DNA of 26,046 bases from DASZZX01 sp036260415 (GTDB lineage: Bacteria; Actinomycetota; Nitriliruptoria; Nitriliruptorales; JAHWKO01), in the NCBI GenBank assembly GCA_036260415.1, contig DASZZX010000019.1:1-26046 (forward strand). Direction: 5' to 3'. Position numbers and translations under genes: made by a program. Under the pieces are notes generated by a model. It was not told where the DNA came from. It worked only from the letters and a program-made list of their open reading frames with translations, and searched no databases. The first letter of the stretch is position 1. Each line of letters starts with the position of its first letter. Of this stretch, positions 1 to 7,576 are shown piece after piece.

Positions 1-242
1 ATCCCGAACAGCGCCCCCACGGCGGCGGAACCGTCGGGCAGAGCCACCATCACGCGCTCCTCCTGGCGCACCCCGAGGTCGCGCAGCGTGCTCGCCCAGC
101 CGGCGGCCAGTCGCTCCACCTGCGCGTAGGTCAGCTGACCCTCCGGGACGTGCAGGGCCACGCGGTCGCCGTGTCCCTCGCGGAGACGGTCGCCCAGGTA
201 GAAGTCCGCGATGTTCAGCGGCTCGGGCGGCTCGAACGCCAT
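1..242 (-). CDS. Benzoate/2-aminobenzoate-CoA ligase family protein (N-terminal part only)
   Basis: The first 80 residues of an adenylate-forming acyl-CoA ligase are present. The rest lies beyond position 1. The ATG at 242-240 is followed by MAFEPPEPLNIADFYLGDRL and a segment with LTYAQVERLAAGWASTLRDLGV and ERVMVALPD, which is the usual N-terminus of the benzoate-CoA ligase branch (family knowledge). Such enzymes activate an aromatic acid to its CoA thioester using ATP in the cytoplasm. The gene diverges from the tryptophan dioxygenase gene with 127 bp between the starts. Given the kynureninase-like gene and the 2-aminobenzoyl-CoA monooxygenase/reductase nearby, anthranilate (2-aminobenzoate) is the likeliest substrate, but this is inference. 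The adenylation motifs and substrate pocket are outside the window, so benzoate or salicylate cannot be excluded. Confidence 0.8.
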   Translation of the reverse strand, partial: MAFEPPEPLNIADFYLGDRLREGHGDRVALHVPEGQLTYAQVERLAAGWASTLRDLGVRQEERVMVALPDGSAAVGALFG

Positions 243-294
243 CCGTGTCTCCTGACCGGCGCGCATCGCCGAGGCTACTGGCGCCGGCGTCTCA

Positions 295-308
295 CCTCGC
301 CGGCGAGG
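295..308. promoter_or_regulatory. 14-bp perfect palindrome in the divergent ligase/kynA promoter region
   Basis: CCTCGCCGGCGAGG reads the same on both strands. It lies in the 127-bp gap between the two divergent starts, 62 bp before the kynA start codon. A site of this size and position could be an operator shared by both genes. No regulator gene is visible nearby, and in DNA this rich in GC a chance palindrome is possible. Confidence 0.3.
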
Positions 309-369
309 CGCCGCCACCGTCGCCCCGCGGGCAGTAACGTCGGACGGGCCGGTCCGGAGGTCCTCGACG

Positions 370-1464
370 GTGCAGCGTGACGGCGCCCTCTACTACTGGG
401 ACTACCTGCAGCTGGACCGCCTGCTGGCCTGTCAACGCCTCGAGTCGGCCGCGCACGGCGAGCCGGCTCACGACGAGATGCTCTTCATCGTCGTGCACCA
501 GGCCTTCGAGCTGTGGTTCAAGCAGATCATCTGGGAGATCGACGCGGTCCGGCAGGTGATGGCCCGCGACGTCGTCGCTGACCGCGACATGAGCCAGGTC
601 GTGGCCCGCCTGGACCGTGTGACCGCGATCCAGCCGCTGCTGATCCACCAGCTGGAGGTCCTCGAGACGATGACGCCGCTGGACTTCCTCGACTTCCGCG
701 ACCACCTCGTCCCCGCCTCGGGCTTCCAGTCGGTGCAGTTCCGGCTGATCGAGAACAAGCTCGGCATCGACCCCGACCACCGCATGCGGATCGGCGGAGC
801 CGCCTACACCGCGGCGCTCAGCGACGAGCACGCCGACCTGCTGCGCCGCAGCGAGCAGCAACCCTCGCTGCTCGCACACGTCGAGCGGTGGCTGCAGCGC
901 ACGCCGTTCCTCCACTTCGGCACCTTCGACTTCTGGCGTGCCTACCGCCAGACGGTCGCTGATCTGCTCGACCGCGAGCGCGCGGTGATCGAGCGCAACC
1001 CCAACCTTGGTGAGCACGAGCGTCAGGAGCAGCTGGCCAACCACGCCAAGACCCGCGACACCTTCGCCGCCCTCTTCGACACCGGCCGTTGGGAGGAGCA
1101 GCGGGCTGAGGGCAGACGCCGCCTGTCGCACGAGGCGTTCCTCGCGGCGCTGCTCATCAACCTCTACCGGGACGAGCCCGTGTTCCATATGCCCTTCCGG
1201 CTTCTGACCGCACTGGTCGAGATCGACGAGGGCTTCACCGCCTGGCGCCAGCGACACGCCCTCATGGTGCACCGCATGATCGGCGGCAAGATCGGCACAG
1301 GCGGCACCACCGGCCACCGCTACCTGCAGGCCACCAGCGACCAGCACCGCGTCTTCCGCGACCTGTTCGACCTGTCCACCTTCCTCGTCCCCCGCTCGGC
1401 GCTGCCGCAGTTGCCCCCGGAGGTGACCGAGCAGATGCAGTTCCGCTACGCCGGCGCCGGCTGA
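370..1464 (+). CDS. kynA: Tryptophan 2,3-dioxygenase
   Basis: Haem enzyme that opens the indole ring of L-tryptophan with O2 to give N-formylkynurenine, the first step of the kynurenine pathway. The 364-residue product has the family signatures: HDEMLFIVVHQAFELW near residues 35-50 with the active-site histidine at 43, SGFQSVQFRLIE near 117-128, and WRQRHALMV followed by GTGGTTG near 292-310. His296 is the likely proximal haem ligand. The length is a little above the usual 280-360. The GTG start at 370 is chosen because GGAGG ends at 360 and homology begins at once. The kynureninase-like gene follows after 9 bp, so the two are surely co-transcribed. Identification is firm. Confidence 0.95.
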   Translation: MQRDGALYYWDYLQLDRLLACQRLESAAHGEPAHDEMLFIVVHQAFELWFKQIIWEIDAVRQVMARDVVADRDMSQVVARLDRVTAIQPLLIHQLEVLETMTPLDFLDFRDHLVPASGFQSVQFRLIENKLGIDPDHRMRIGGAAYTAALSDEHADLLRRSEQQPSLLAHVERWLQRTPFLHFGTFDFWRAYRQTVADLLDRERAVIERNPNLGEHERQEQLANHAKTRDTFAALFDTGRWEEQRAEGRRRLSHEAFLAALLINLYRDEPVFHMPFRLLTALVEIDEGFTAWRQRHALMVHRMIGGKIGTGGTTGHRYLQATSDQHRVFRDLFDLSTFLVPRSALPQLPPEVTEQMQFRYAGAG

Positions 1465-1473
1465 GCACCCGCA

Positions 1474-2640
1474 GTGAAGGAGCACTTCACGCGGTTCCTC
1501 CACAGCGACCCCGAACGGCTCCACGTCGCCGCCCACAGCCACCATCCCTGGCCGGACGTGAGCTTCGAGGCGCACCAACGAGCCTGGCTGGACGCCGCCG
1601 CGCTGCACGACGACAAGTGGGACCGCATCCTTGACGAGGTCCTGCCCGAAGCGCGCGCCCACGTCGCCCGACAGCTCGGCCTGCCGGACCCGACGACCAT
1701 CGTGTTCGCGCCGAACACCCACAGCTTCGTCCTGCGGCTGCTGTCCTGCCTGCCGCGCCCCACGCGGATCCTCACGACCAGCAGCGAGTTCCACTCGTTC
1801 AGCCGCCAGACGCGCCGGCTGGAGGAGGACGGGCTCGCGCAGGTCGAGTGGGTTCCGCTCGAGCCCTTCGCCGACTTCCCCGACCGTCTCGCCGCCTCGG
1901 TCGGAGCGGGCGGACACCACCTGGTGTTCGTGAGCCAGGTGTTCTTCGATTCGGGCTACGCGCTGCCCGACCCTGCCACAGTGGTGGGCGCGGTCCCCGA
2001 TCCCGACACGTTCGTCGTGCTGGACGGCTACCACGGGTTCATGGCGTTGCCGACGGACCTGGGCAACATCGCTGATCGGGCCTTCTACCTCGCCGGGGGC
2101 TACAAGTACGCCATGGCGGGCGAGGGAGCGGTGTTCCTCCACGCCCCGCCCGGCTACGGGCCGCGGCCCACCGACACAGGCTGGTTCGCTGCCTTCGGGC
2201 ACCTCGAGCGGGGCGGCGACGACCAGGTCACCTACCCGACCGACGCGAGGCGGTTCGCAGGCTCCACCTTCGACCCGTCGGGCGTCTACCGCTTCAACGC
2301 GGTGCAGCGGTGGCTGGCCGCCGAGGTCATCGGCGTGGCCGACATCCACGCGCATGTCCGCGGGCTGCAGCGCCGGTTCCTCGACCGTCTCGCCGACCTC
2401 GACCTCACCGGCCTCACGCCCGACGCGCTCGTCCCAGGCTGGGACGTCGTGGCCGACCGTGGTCACTTCCTGACGTTCCGGGTGGCCGGCGCCGAACGGC
2501 TGTGCCGCCGGCTGCGGGACCGCAAGGTGATCGCCGACCGGCGCCGTGACCGTGTGCGCTTCGGTTTCGGCATCTACCACGACGACGGCGACGTGGACCT
2601 GCTCTGCGACCGGCTGCTCGACGCCGAGCGACACGGCTAG
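1474..2640 (+). CDS. Kynureninase-like PLP enzyme (class V aminotransferase fold)
   Basis: A 388-residue fold-type I PLP enzyme. VLDGYHGF near residue 184 supplies the aspartate that contacts the PLP ring nitrogen, and GGYKYAMAGEG has the Schiff-base lysine at 211. The product begins 9 bp after the tryptophan dioxygenase stop at a GTG (1474), leaving no room for another gene. Kynureninase hydrolyses kynurenine to anthranilate and alanine. This is inferred from the class V fold plus the tight operon with kynA. The sequence is not a textbook KynU: the usual D-x-x-H and tryptophan-rich lysine motif are modified. A related class V enzyme acting on kynurenine is possible. No kynurenine formamidase gene lies beside it. 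Confidence 0.65.
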   Translation: MKEHFTRFLHSDPERLHVAAHSHHPWPDVSFEAHQRAWLDAAALHDDKWDRILDEVLPEARAHVARQLGLPDPTTIVFAPNTHSFVLRLLSCLPRPTRILTTSSEFHSFSRQTRRLEEDGLAQVEWVPLEPFADFPDRLAASVGAGGHHLVFVSQVFFDSGYALPDPATVVGAVPDPDTFVVLDGYHGFMALPTDLGNIADRAFYLAGGYKYAMAGEGAVFLHAPPGYGPRPTDTGWFAAFGHLERGGDDQVTYPTDARRFAGSTFDPSGVYRFNAVQRWLAAEVIGVADIHAHVRGLQRRFLDRLADLDLTGLTPDALVPGWDVVADRGHFLTFRVAGAERLCRRLRDRKVIADRRRDRVRFGFGIYHDDGDVDLLCDRLLDAERHG

Positions 2641-2723
2641 CCAACGCGCCCACCCTGCCCAGGCGCCTCGGCCGCCACGTCCGGTCGTCGGCCGACGTCC
2701 ACTGGGCCACCGCCGATAACCGC

Positions 2724-3863
2724 TTAGACGTGGCGGTTGTCGCGCAGGTCGCTCAGGTCGGCGAGCTCCAGGACCCGTGACACGTCGGTGGGCGAGACGA
2801 TGCCACGCACCGTGTCGTCGACCACCACCAGCAGCCGCCCATCGGGCGATCCCCGCATGGCCGGCAGCACCTCCGCCAGCGGCTGGTCGGGGCTGGCGGT
2901 GGGCACGTCATCCATGGGGCACGCGACCGACCGGACCGATGTGGTCGCGCGCGCCTGGGCTGGGACCTGCTTGACCCGCTGCAGCGAGATCAGCCCGACC
3001 GGTCGACCTTCCTCCACCAGCGGGAAGGTCGAGTGGCGGTGGCCGAAGACGTAGTCATCGAGGAACGACTGCACCGACAGGTGGGCGGGGGTCACGGTCG
3101 GGTCGACCGTCATGACGTCGCCGACGCGCACCCCCGCCAGCGCGCCACGCATGCGCGCGTACTGCTCCTCGCTGTTGGCCGCGTTGATGAGGAACCAGCC
3201 AATGAGCACGAACCACATGCCCCCGAGCCCCTGACCGAACGCGAACTCGACCAGCCCCAGACCGATCAAGAGCGCCCCGAACCCCTTGCCGGCCCGCGAC
3301 GCGGTGATGGTGGCGCTGAGGCGGTCGTGGCGACGGCGCCACAGGAACGCCCGCAGGATGCGGCCACCGTCGAGGGGGGCGGCGGGCACGAGGTTGAACA
3401 CGGCCAGGGCCAGGTTGATAGCTCCCAGCCAGCCGAACGAGCTGGCCATCAACCCGGCCTCGGTGCCGCCGAGCAGCCAGAACACCACCAGGAACAGCGC
3501 GGACAGGACCAGGCTCACCAGTGGACCCACGCCGGCGATGCGCAGCTCCGCTCCGGGGTCGGCCGCCTCGCCGCTCAGGCGTGCCACCCCACCGAACAGC
3601 CAGAGGGTGATGCCCTCCACCTCGATGCCGTTGCGGCGGGCGACCACCGCGTGGGCGACCTCGTGTGCCAGCAGTGAGACGAAGAACACCACCGACGCGA
3701 ACCCGCCGGCCGCGGCGTACGCGGACGTGGAACGCCCGGGGTGCTCCAGGGGGAAGCGGCCCCCCGACAGGCTGAGCCAGATCAGGGCGAAGATCGCCAG
3801 CACGCTCCAGTTGATGCCCACGCGCACCCCGGCGATCCGGCCCAGTCGCAGGCTCTCTTCCAT
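2724..3863 (-). CDS. Site-2-type M50 zinc metalloprotease with C-terminal CBS domains
   Basis: Membrane-embedded protease of the Rip3/Rv2625c type, 379 residues. HEVAH at residues 67-71 gives the zinc histidines and catalytic glutamate, and NLVPAAPLDGGRIL, with Asp165, gives the third ligand. Hydrophobic stretches near residues 15-32, 48-68, 108-130, 140-162 and 195-222 form the membrane core. The C-terminal part, about 245-379, reads as a pair of CBS domains (VGDVMT, then VRGIVSPTDVSRVLEL), which commonly bind adenine nucleotides and may gate activity. ATG at 3863 has GGAGGA just upstream. An earlier in-frame start at 3911 lacks such a site. It is convergent with the kynureninase-like gene. 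The substrate is unknown. Confidence 0.9.
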   Translation of the reverse strand: MEESLRLGRIAGVRVGINWSVLAIFALIWLSLSGGRFPLEHPGRSTSAYAAAGGFASVVFFVSLLAHEVAHAVVARRNGIEVEGITLWLFGGVARLSGEAADPGAELRIAGVGPLVSLVLSALFLVVFWLLGGTEAGLMASSFGWLGAINLALAVFNLVPAAPLDGGRILRAFLWRRRHDRLSATITASRAGKGFGALLIGLGLVEFAFGQGLGGMWFVLIGWFLINAANSEEQYARMRGALAGVRVGDVMTVDPTVTPAHLSVQSFLDDYVFGHRHSTFPLVEEGRPVGLISLQRVKQVPAQARATTSVRSVACPMDDVPTASPDQPLAEVLPAMRGSPDGRLLVVVDDTVRGIVSPTDVSRVLELADLSDLRDNRHV

Positions 3864-4220
3864 GTCTCCTCCTGCCCCGCGCGCTCGCCCGGGCTGCCGC
3901 TCATGGTGCAACGCTACTCATCGGAGGCTGGCGGGATGGCGGCGGCCGAGGCGGTGACGACTCCGCCGGGGCCCAGGCGCTCGACTCCGCGGCGGCCGGG
4001 GTGCCGATGAACCCCGGGCGGCGCCACCAGCGGGCGTGCGGACGGCCACGCCAGCGCAGTGGCGTGGATACAAGGGGTGCTCACCGCCCCCCGGCGTCTG
4101 GTCCGGGGAACCGAGCCGGGCCACGACCGGCGCGACCTCCCCGTCGAGAACGGCCACGCCGGACGCCTGCGGCTGGCGTGAGGCGGAGCCGGGTGGACTC
4201 GTGCCAGCCGTGTGGGCCCG
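3864..4220. other. Intergenic region, no convincing gene
   Basis: These 357 bases separate the M50 protease start from the end of the next leftward gene. Open frames here have no recognisable sequence, are rich in Arg/Pro/Gly and look like GC-driven artefacts. A hairpin is visible: CCGGGGT at 3996-4002 pairs with ACCCCGG at 4011-4017 around an 8-base loop. The promoter of the protease gene should lie here, but I cannot pick it out. Confidence 0.5.
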
Positions 4221-4508
4221 CTACCCCGTACTGCCGCCGAGCCGGCCAGCGATCTGGTCCTCGTACTCGGGGAAGTAGCTCTGGATGTCGGAGAGTGCGA
4301 ACTGGCTGAGGATCTGCTGCCGGGGCTCGCGTTCGAGCAGGAACCGCACCGACTCCCGGACCAGGTCCTGGTGGGACACGTGCCCAGCTCCCACCTTGTC
4401 GGCGTAGCCGTCGGGGACGGTCACCTCGTGGGTCGAGCTGCCCTGATCGTCGCGGATCTCGACCTGGTACAGGTCGTTGCCGGCCGGTGTGATCTCGATC
4501 GTTGCCAT
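4221..4508 (-). CDS. Small conserved-looking protein of unknown function (95 aa)
   Basis: An acidic 95-residue cytoplasmic protein with no signal peptide or membrane segment. It begins MATIEITPAGNDLYQVEI, an extended beta-rich part up to about residue 35, followed by a helical part with HQDLVRESVRFLLERE and ILSQFALSDIQSYFPEYE. The ATG at 4508 follows GGGAGG with 6 bases between. The balanced composition and clear ribosome binding site mark it as a real gene in a region of spurious frames. I do not recognise a named family. A hairpin separates it from the DUF1918 gene upstream, so it probably has its own promoter in the short gap 4509-4551. Confidence 0.8.
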   Translation of the reverse strand: MATIEITPAGNDLYQVEIRDDQGSSTHEVTVPDGYADKVGAGHVSHQDLVRESVRFLLEREPRQQILSQFALSDIQSYFPEYEDQIAGRLGGSTG

Positions 4509-4551
4509 GGTCGCCTCCCGGCCCGACCCTACCCACGGCAGTTGGGGTGCC

Positions 4552-4577
4552 GGGCCGTCCGGGCGTCCGGACGGCCC
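4552..4577 (-). terminator. Strong GC hairpin between two small leftward genes
   Basis: GGGCCGTCCGG at 4552-4562 pairs perfectly with CCGGACGGCCC at 4567-4577 around a 4-base loop. It lies 60 bases beyond the DUF1918 stop codon and 44 bases before the next start. There is no T run, as is common for GC-rich actinobacterial terminators. Termination is inferred from position and stem strength. Confidence 0.6.
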
Positions 4578-4637
4578 AGCGTCTCGTCGACCAGCCGGTC
4601 GGATCCGAGCGGCGACCGCGACCGTGACCCGAGCCGG

Positions 4638-4829
4638 TCAGCTCGCCGGGCGGTCCACGACCTGCAGGACGCCACCCGCCGGCTCGACGATCGAGCGGTG
4701 CCCGTCGTCCCAGGTGACCTCGAGCTTCAAAGGCTCGGGTTGGAGGACACGCTCGACCGTGCCACGGCGCGGGGGTTGGCCCACCTTGTTGGAACCGATC
4801 TCGATCATGTCGCCGGTATTGACCTCCAC
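4638..4829 (-). CDS. DUF1918 small SH3-like protein
   Basis: A 63-residue protein matching the DUF1918 pattern, a small barrel domain typical of actinobacteria: a start of the type GDMIEIGSNKVGQPPRRGTV, then LEVTWDDGHRSIVEPAGG near residues 38-55. Function is unknown; the fold suggests a small binding module. The GTG at 4829 is preferred over the frame's upstream codons because GGAGGG sits 4 bases before it and the family pattern starts right there. It diverges from the Mth938-domain gene, with about 125 bp of shared upstream DNA. Confidence 0.8.
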   Translation of the reverse strand: MEVNTGDMIEIGSNKVGQPPRRGTVERVLQPEPLKLEVTWDDGHRSIVEPAGGVLQVVDRPAS

Positions 4830-4955
4830 GTCGCCCTCCTTCGACACAGCTGCCTCCGCCCGTGCAGCGGGCACATCGAACCTACGCCGCCGAACGGGCG
4901 ACGACCAGGCCACCGCGCTCCTACCGTGTCAGGAGACGGGCAGAGGAGGACGACG

Positions 4956-5297
4956 GTGAGCGTCGACGAGTACGAGTACGGCCGGATCGTCATCGACGGC
5001 CGCGAGGAGCGCAACGACGTCATCCTGACCGACGACACCCTCCACGCGAACTGGTGGCGCGCCGAAGGGCACGCGCTGCAGCTGGACGACCTGGAGCCCG
5101 TGCTGGAGACGCGCCCCGAGCTGCTGGTCGTGGGCACCGGTACCTCGGGCAACATGCGTCCCGCCCCGGGGCTGGAGGAGGCCCTCTCCGAACGTGGGAT
5201 CGCGATGGAGGCCTATCGGTCGCCCGACGCGGTGGAGCGCTACAACCAGCTGCGCGGACAGGCCGACGTGGCGCTCGCCATCCACCTGACCTGCTGA
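4956..5297 (+). CDS. Mth938/DUF498-domain protein
   Basis: A 113-residue protein with the Mth938-like fold found from archaea to the mitochondrial assembly factor NDUFAF3. Diagnostic parts are YGRIVIDGREERNDVIL near residues 8-24, the stretch ending in WWRAEGHAL, and ELLVVGTGTSG near residues 55-67, followed by LEEALSERGIAMEAY and AVERYNQL. The biochemical role in bacteria is not established. The GTG at 4956 follows GAGGAGGA by about 5 bases. It is convergent with the TrpB2 gene, and its stop lies only 64 bases from the end of that gene. Confidence 0.85.
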   Translation: MSVDEYEYGRIVIDGREERNDVILTDDTLHANWWRAEGHALQLDDLEPVLETRPELLVVGTGTSGNMRPAPGLEEALSERGIAMEAYRSPDAVERYNQLRGQADVALAIHLTC

Positions 5298-5320
5298 GAG
5301 CCCGAGCAGGCGACCCGGCC

Positions 5321-5370
5321 GACCAAGCCCGCGTGTCACGCCGACACGACCAGCCCGCGTGTCACGCCGA
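5321..5370. repeat. Tandem direct repeat, two copies of about 25 bp, period 27
   Basis: AGCCCGCGTGTCACGCCGA occurs twice, each time preceded by GACC(A). The copies start at 5321 and 5348. The second runs into the last codons of the TrpB2 gene, so its stop codon is part of the repeat. Confidence 0.8.
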
Positions 5371-6726
5371 TATGACCGGGACCCTCGCCATGGCCTCGCG
5401 GACCCGCTCCTCGGGGTACTCGTAGTCGACCAGCTCGCCACGGAAGTAGGCGTCGTAGGCGCTCATGTCGAAGTGACCGTGCCCACACAGCGCGGTCAGG
5501 ATCACCTTCTCCTCGCCGGTCTCCCGGCAGCGCTGCGCCTCGCGAACGGTCGACGCGATCGCGTGGGTCGGTTCCGGTGCCGGGATGATGCCCTCATGGC
5601 GCGCGAACAGCACCGCCCGGTCGAAGCACTCCAGCTGGTTGATCGCCTCCGCCTCGAACAGTCCCAGCTCGTACATGTGCGACAGCAGCGGCGACATGCC
5701 GTGGTACCGCAGGCCACCGGCGTGGATCGGTTCGGGGATGAAGTCGTGCCCGAGGGTGTGCATCTTGATGAGCGGGGTCATGCCGGCGGTGTCACCGAAG
5801 TCGTAGCGGTACTCCCCCCGGGTGAACGACGGGCACGCGGCCGGCTCGACCGCTCGGATGACCGGATCGATCCTCCCTGCGAGCTTCTCGCGCAGGAACG
5901 GGAAGAACAGGCCGGCGAAGTTCGACCCGCCGCCGGTGCACCCGACGATGACGTCCGGCATCTCGCCGATCCGCTCGAACTGGGCGAGCGCCTCCTCCCC
6001 GATCACCGTCTGGTGCAGCAGCACGTGGTTCAGGACGCTTCCCAGCGCGTACTTCGTGTCGTCGTTCTGGGCGGCGACCTCCACCGCCTCGCTGATCGCG
6101 ATGCCGAGGCTGCCGGGGCTGTCGGGGTGGTCCCTGCGGATGCTGAGCCCCGCCTGCGTGAGGTCCGACGGGCTGGAGTGGATCGTGGCGCCCCACGCCT
6201 CGATCATCGACCTGCGGTACGGCTTCTGCTGGTACGAGGCGGCGACCTGCCAGACCTCGCACTCGAGACCGAACTGGCTGCACGCGAACGCCAGTGCGCT
6301 GCCCCACTGGCCGGCGCCGGTCTCGGTGGTCAGGCGCCGCACACCCTCGGCCCGGTTGAAGAACGCCTGGGCTGTCGCCGTGTTGGGCTTGTGGGAGCCG
6401 GCCGGGCTCACGCCCTCGTACTTGTAGTAGATGCGCGCGGGGGTCTCCAGGGCCCGCTCCAGCCGCCGGGCGCGGTACAGCGGCGTGGGTCGCCATAGCG
6501 CGTAGACGTCGCGCACCTCGTCGGGGATGTCGATGTACGACTCGGTCGTCACCTCTTGTCCGATGAGCGCCATCGGGAACAGAGGCGCGAGGTCGTCGGG
6601 GCCGATCGGCTCGAGCGTGCCCGGGTGCAGGACGGGGGGCGGGGGCGCCGGAAGGTCCGGGATGATGTTGTACCAGCGGTTCGGGATGTCCGACTCGTCG
6701 AGCAGGAACTTGGTCGTCTCGGCCAT
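5362..6726 (-). CDS. trpB: TrpB2-type tryptophan synthase beta chain
   Basis: PLP enzyme of 454 residues that would condense indole with L-serine to tryptophan. Lys113 in SPAGSHKPNTATA forms the Schiff base, ETGAGQWGSALAF follows at about 132-144, and the phosphate-binding loop is GCTGGGSNFAGL near 260-271. The long N-terminus (NRWYNIIPDLP) and the overall length mark the TrpB2 subgroup, which works without standard TrpA contacts. ATG at 6726 has GGGAGG 9 bases upstream. It follows the DapA-like gene by 76 bp on the same strand and may be the last operon member or have its own promoter. No trpA is visible. Indole salvage, or action on another beta-substituted amino acid, are both possible. 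Confidence 0.9.
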   Translation of the reverse strand: MAETTKFLLDESDIPNRWYNIIPDLPAPPPPVLHPGTLEPIGPDDLAPLFPMALIGQEVTTESYIDIPDEVRDVYALWRPTPLYRARRLERALETPARIYYKYEGVSPAGSHKPNTATAQAFFNRAEGVRRLTTETGAGQWGSALAFACSQFGLECEVWQVAASYQQKPYRRSMIEAWGATIHSSPSDLTQAGLSIRRDHPDSPGSLGIAISEAVEVAAQNDDTKYALGSVLNHVLLHQTVIGEEALAQFERIGEMPDVIVGCTGGGSNFAGLFFPFLREKLAGRIDPVIRAVEPAACPSFTRGEYRYDFGDTAGMTPLIKMHTLGHDFIPEPIHAGGLRYHGMSPLLSHMYELGLFEAEAINQLECFDRAVLFARHEGIIPAPEPTHAIASTVREAQRCRETGEEKVILTALCGHGHFDMSAYDAYFRGELVDYEYPEERVREAMARVPVISA

Positions 6727-6802
6727 CCCGGTCGCCTCCCTGGTGCGTCAGCGGACGGGCCGACCGTAGTACGGCGCGATGCGCATGGGACCGCTCGTGG
6801 GG

Positions 6803-7576
6803 CTAGCTCATCCGCACGACCGGCGAGGTACCGAAGCGGTCGGCCAGCGCCTGCTTGAGGCCGCGGGGGAAGTCCTCGGTGGCCGCGCGGTGGGCAGCGG
6901 CCAGCCGGCGTTGGGCGTCGCCGTCGCCGGCGAACGCCGCCGCGCACAGTCGCGGCTCGAGGTTGGCCAGCGCCAGGATCGCCCCTGCACAGCCCAGCTC
7001 CCCGGCCTGCGTCAGCAACGCCGACGACCCGACGTAGACATCGCCGGCGTACGTGTCGACCGTCGCCAGCAGCCGGTCGGGGTCGCCTGACGAGTCCTTC
7101 ACGCCCCGCACCGGCAGCCGGGGGAGCACGTCGACCGGGATGCCAGGCGGCGACATCGCCGGGAAGTGGTAGGCGAGGACCGGCAGGTCGCCAGCCGCCT
7201 CCGCCACCGCCTGGTAGTAGGGCACCGGATCGGCCGACCGCAGCGGCGACAGCACCAGCGCCGCGTCGGCGCCTTCACGCCGGGCGCTGAGGGTGAGAGT
7301 GACCGCCTGCCCGGTCCACGCCGCGCCCGTGCCGGCGATCACCGGCACCTCTCCCCCGACCCGGTCGCGGACGGCGGTCAGCAGGACGGCACGCTCCTCG
7401 AGGCTGAGCGTCGGAGCCTCCCCGGTGCTGCCAGCGACCACCACCGCGCGCACGCCGTCGGCCACCAGACGGGCCGCGTGACCAGCGGTTGCGTCGAGGT
7501 CCACCGCGGCGCGGTCGTCGAACAGCGTGGCCAGGGCCACGCCAACCCCAGCGAACACCGGTGCGTCAGCCGCCAT
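6803..7576 (-). CDS. DapA-family class I aldolase/lyase
   Basis: A 257-residue TIM-barrel protein of the dihydrodipicolinate synthase/N-acetylneuraminate lyase superfamily. VAGSTGEAPTLSLEER carries the GSTGE carboxylate-binding motif, LAYHFP has the proton-relay Tyr136, and VRGVKDSSGD has the Schiff-base Lys160. It is shorter than true DapA (about 290 residues), so a catabolic aldolase acting on a 2-keto acid is at least as likely as lysine synthesis. The start ATG at 7576 overlaps the RidA gene's end by 11 bases. Its place in the aromatic-CoA operon suggests a role downstream of ring opening, but the substrate cannot be read from the sequence. Confidence 0.85.
   Translation of the reverse strand: MAADAPVFAGVGVALATLFDDRAAVDLDATAGHAARLVADGVRAVVVAGSTGEAPTLSLEERAVLLTAVRDRVGGEVPVIAGTGAAWTGQAVTLTLSARREGADAALVLSPLRSADPVPYYQAVAEAAGDLPVLAYHFPAMSPPGIPVDVLPRLPVRGVKDSSGDPDRLLATVDTYAGDVYVGSSALLTQAGELGCAGAILALANLEPRLCAAAFAGDGDAQRRLAAAHRAATEDFPRGLKQALADRFGTSPVVRMS

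Noticed and set aside
292..2634. A 780-codon open frame antisense to kynA and the kynureninase-like gene
   Set aside because: It is the reverse-strand shadow of two well-identified genes, with a Val/Glu/Gly-rich composition and no family motif. Similar long antisense frames occur opposite nrdJ, trpB and hflX for the same GC reason.
2686..2697. CGTCGGCCGACG palindrome between the kynureninase-like gene and the M50 protease gene
   Set aside because: It has no loop, is short and lies in very GC-rich DNA. It could contribute to termination but is not strong enough to call.
3918..4309. Several 80-100-codon open frames between the protease and the 95-residue gene
   Set aside because: They are Arg/Pro/Gly-rich, overlap one another on both strands, have no good start signals and show no recognisable motif.
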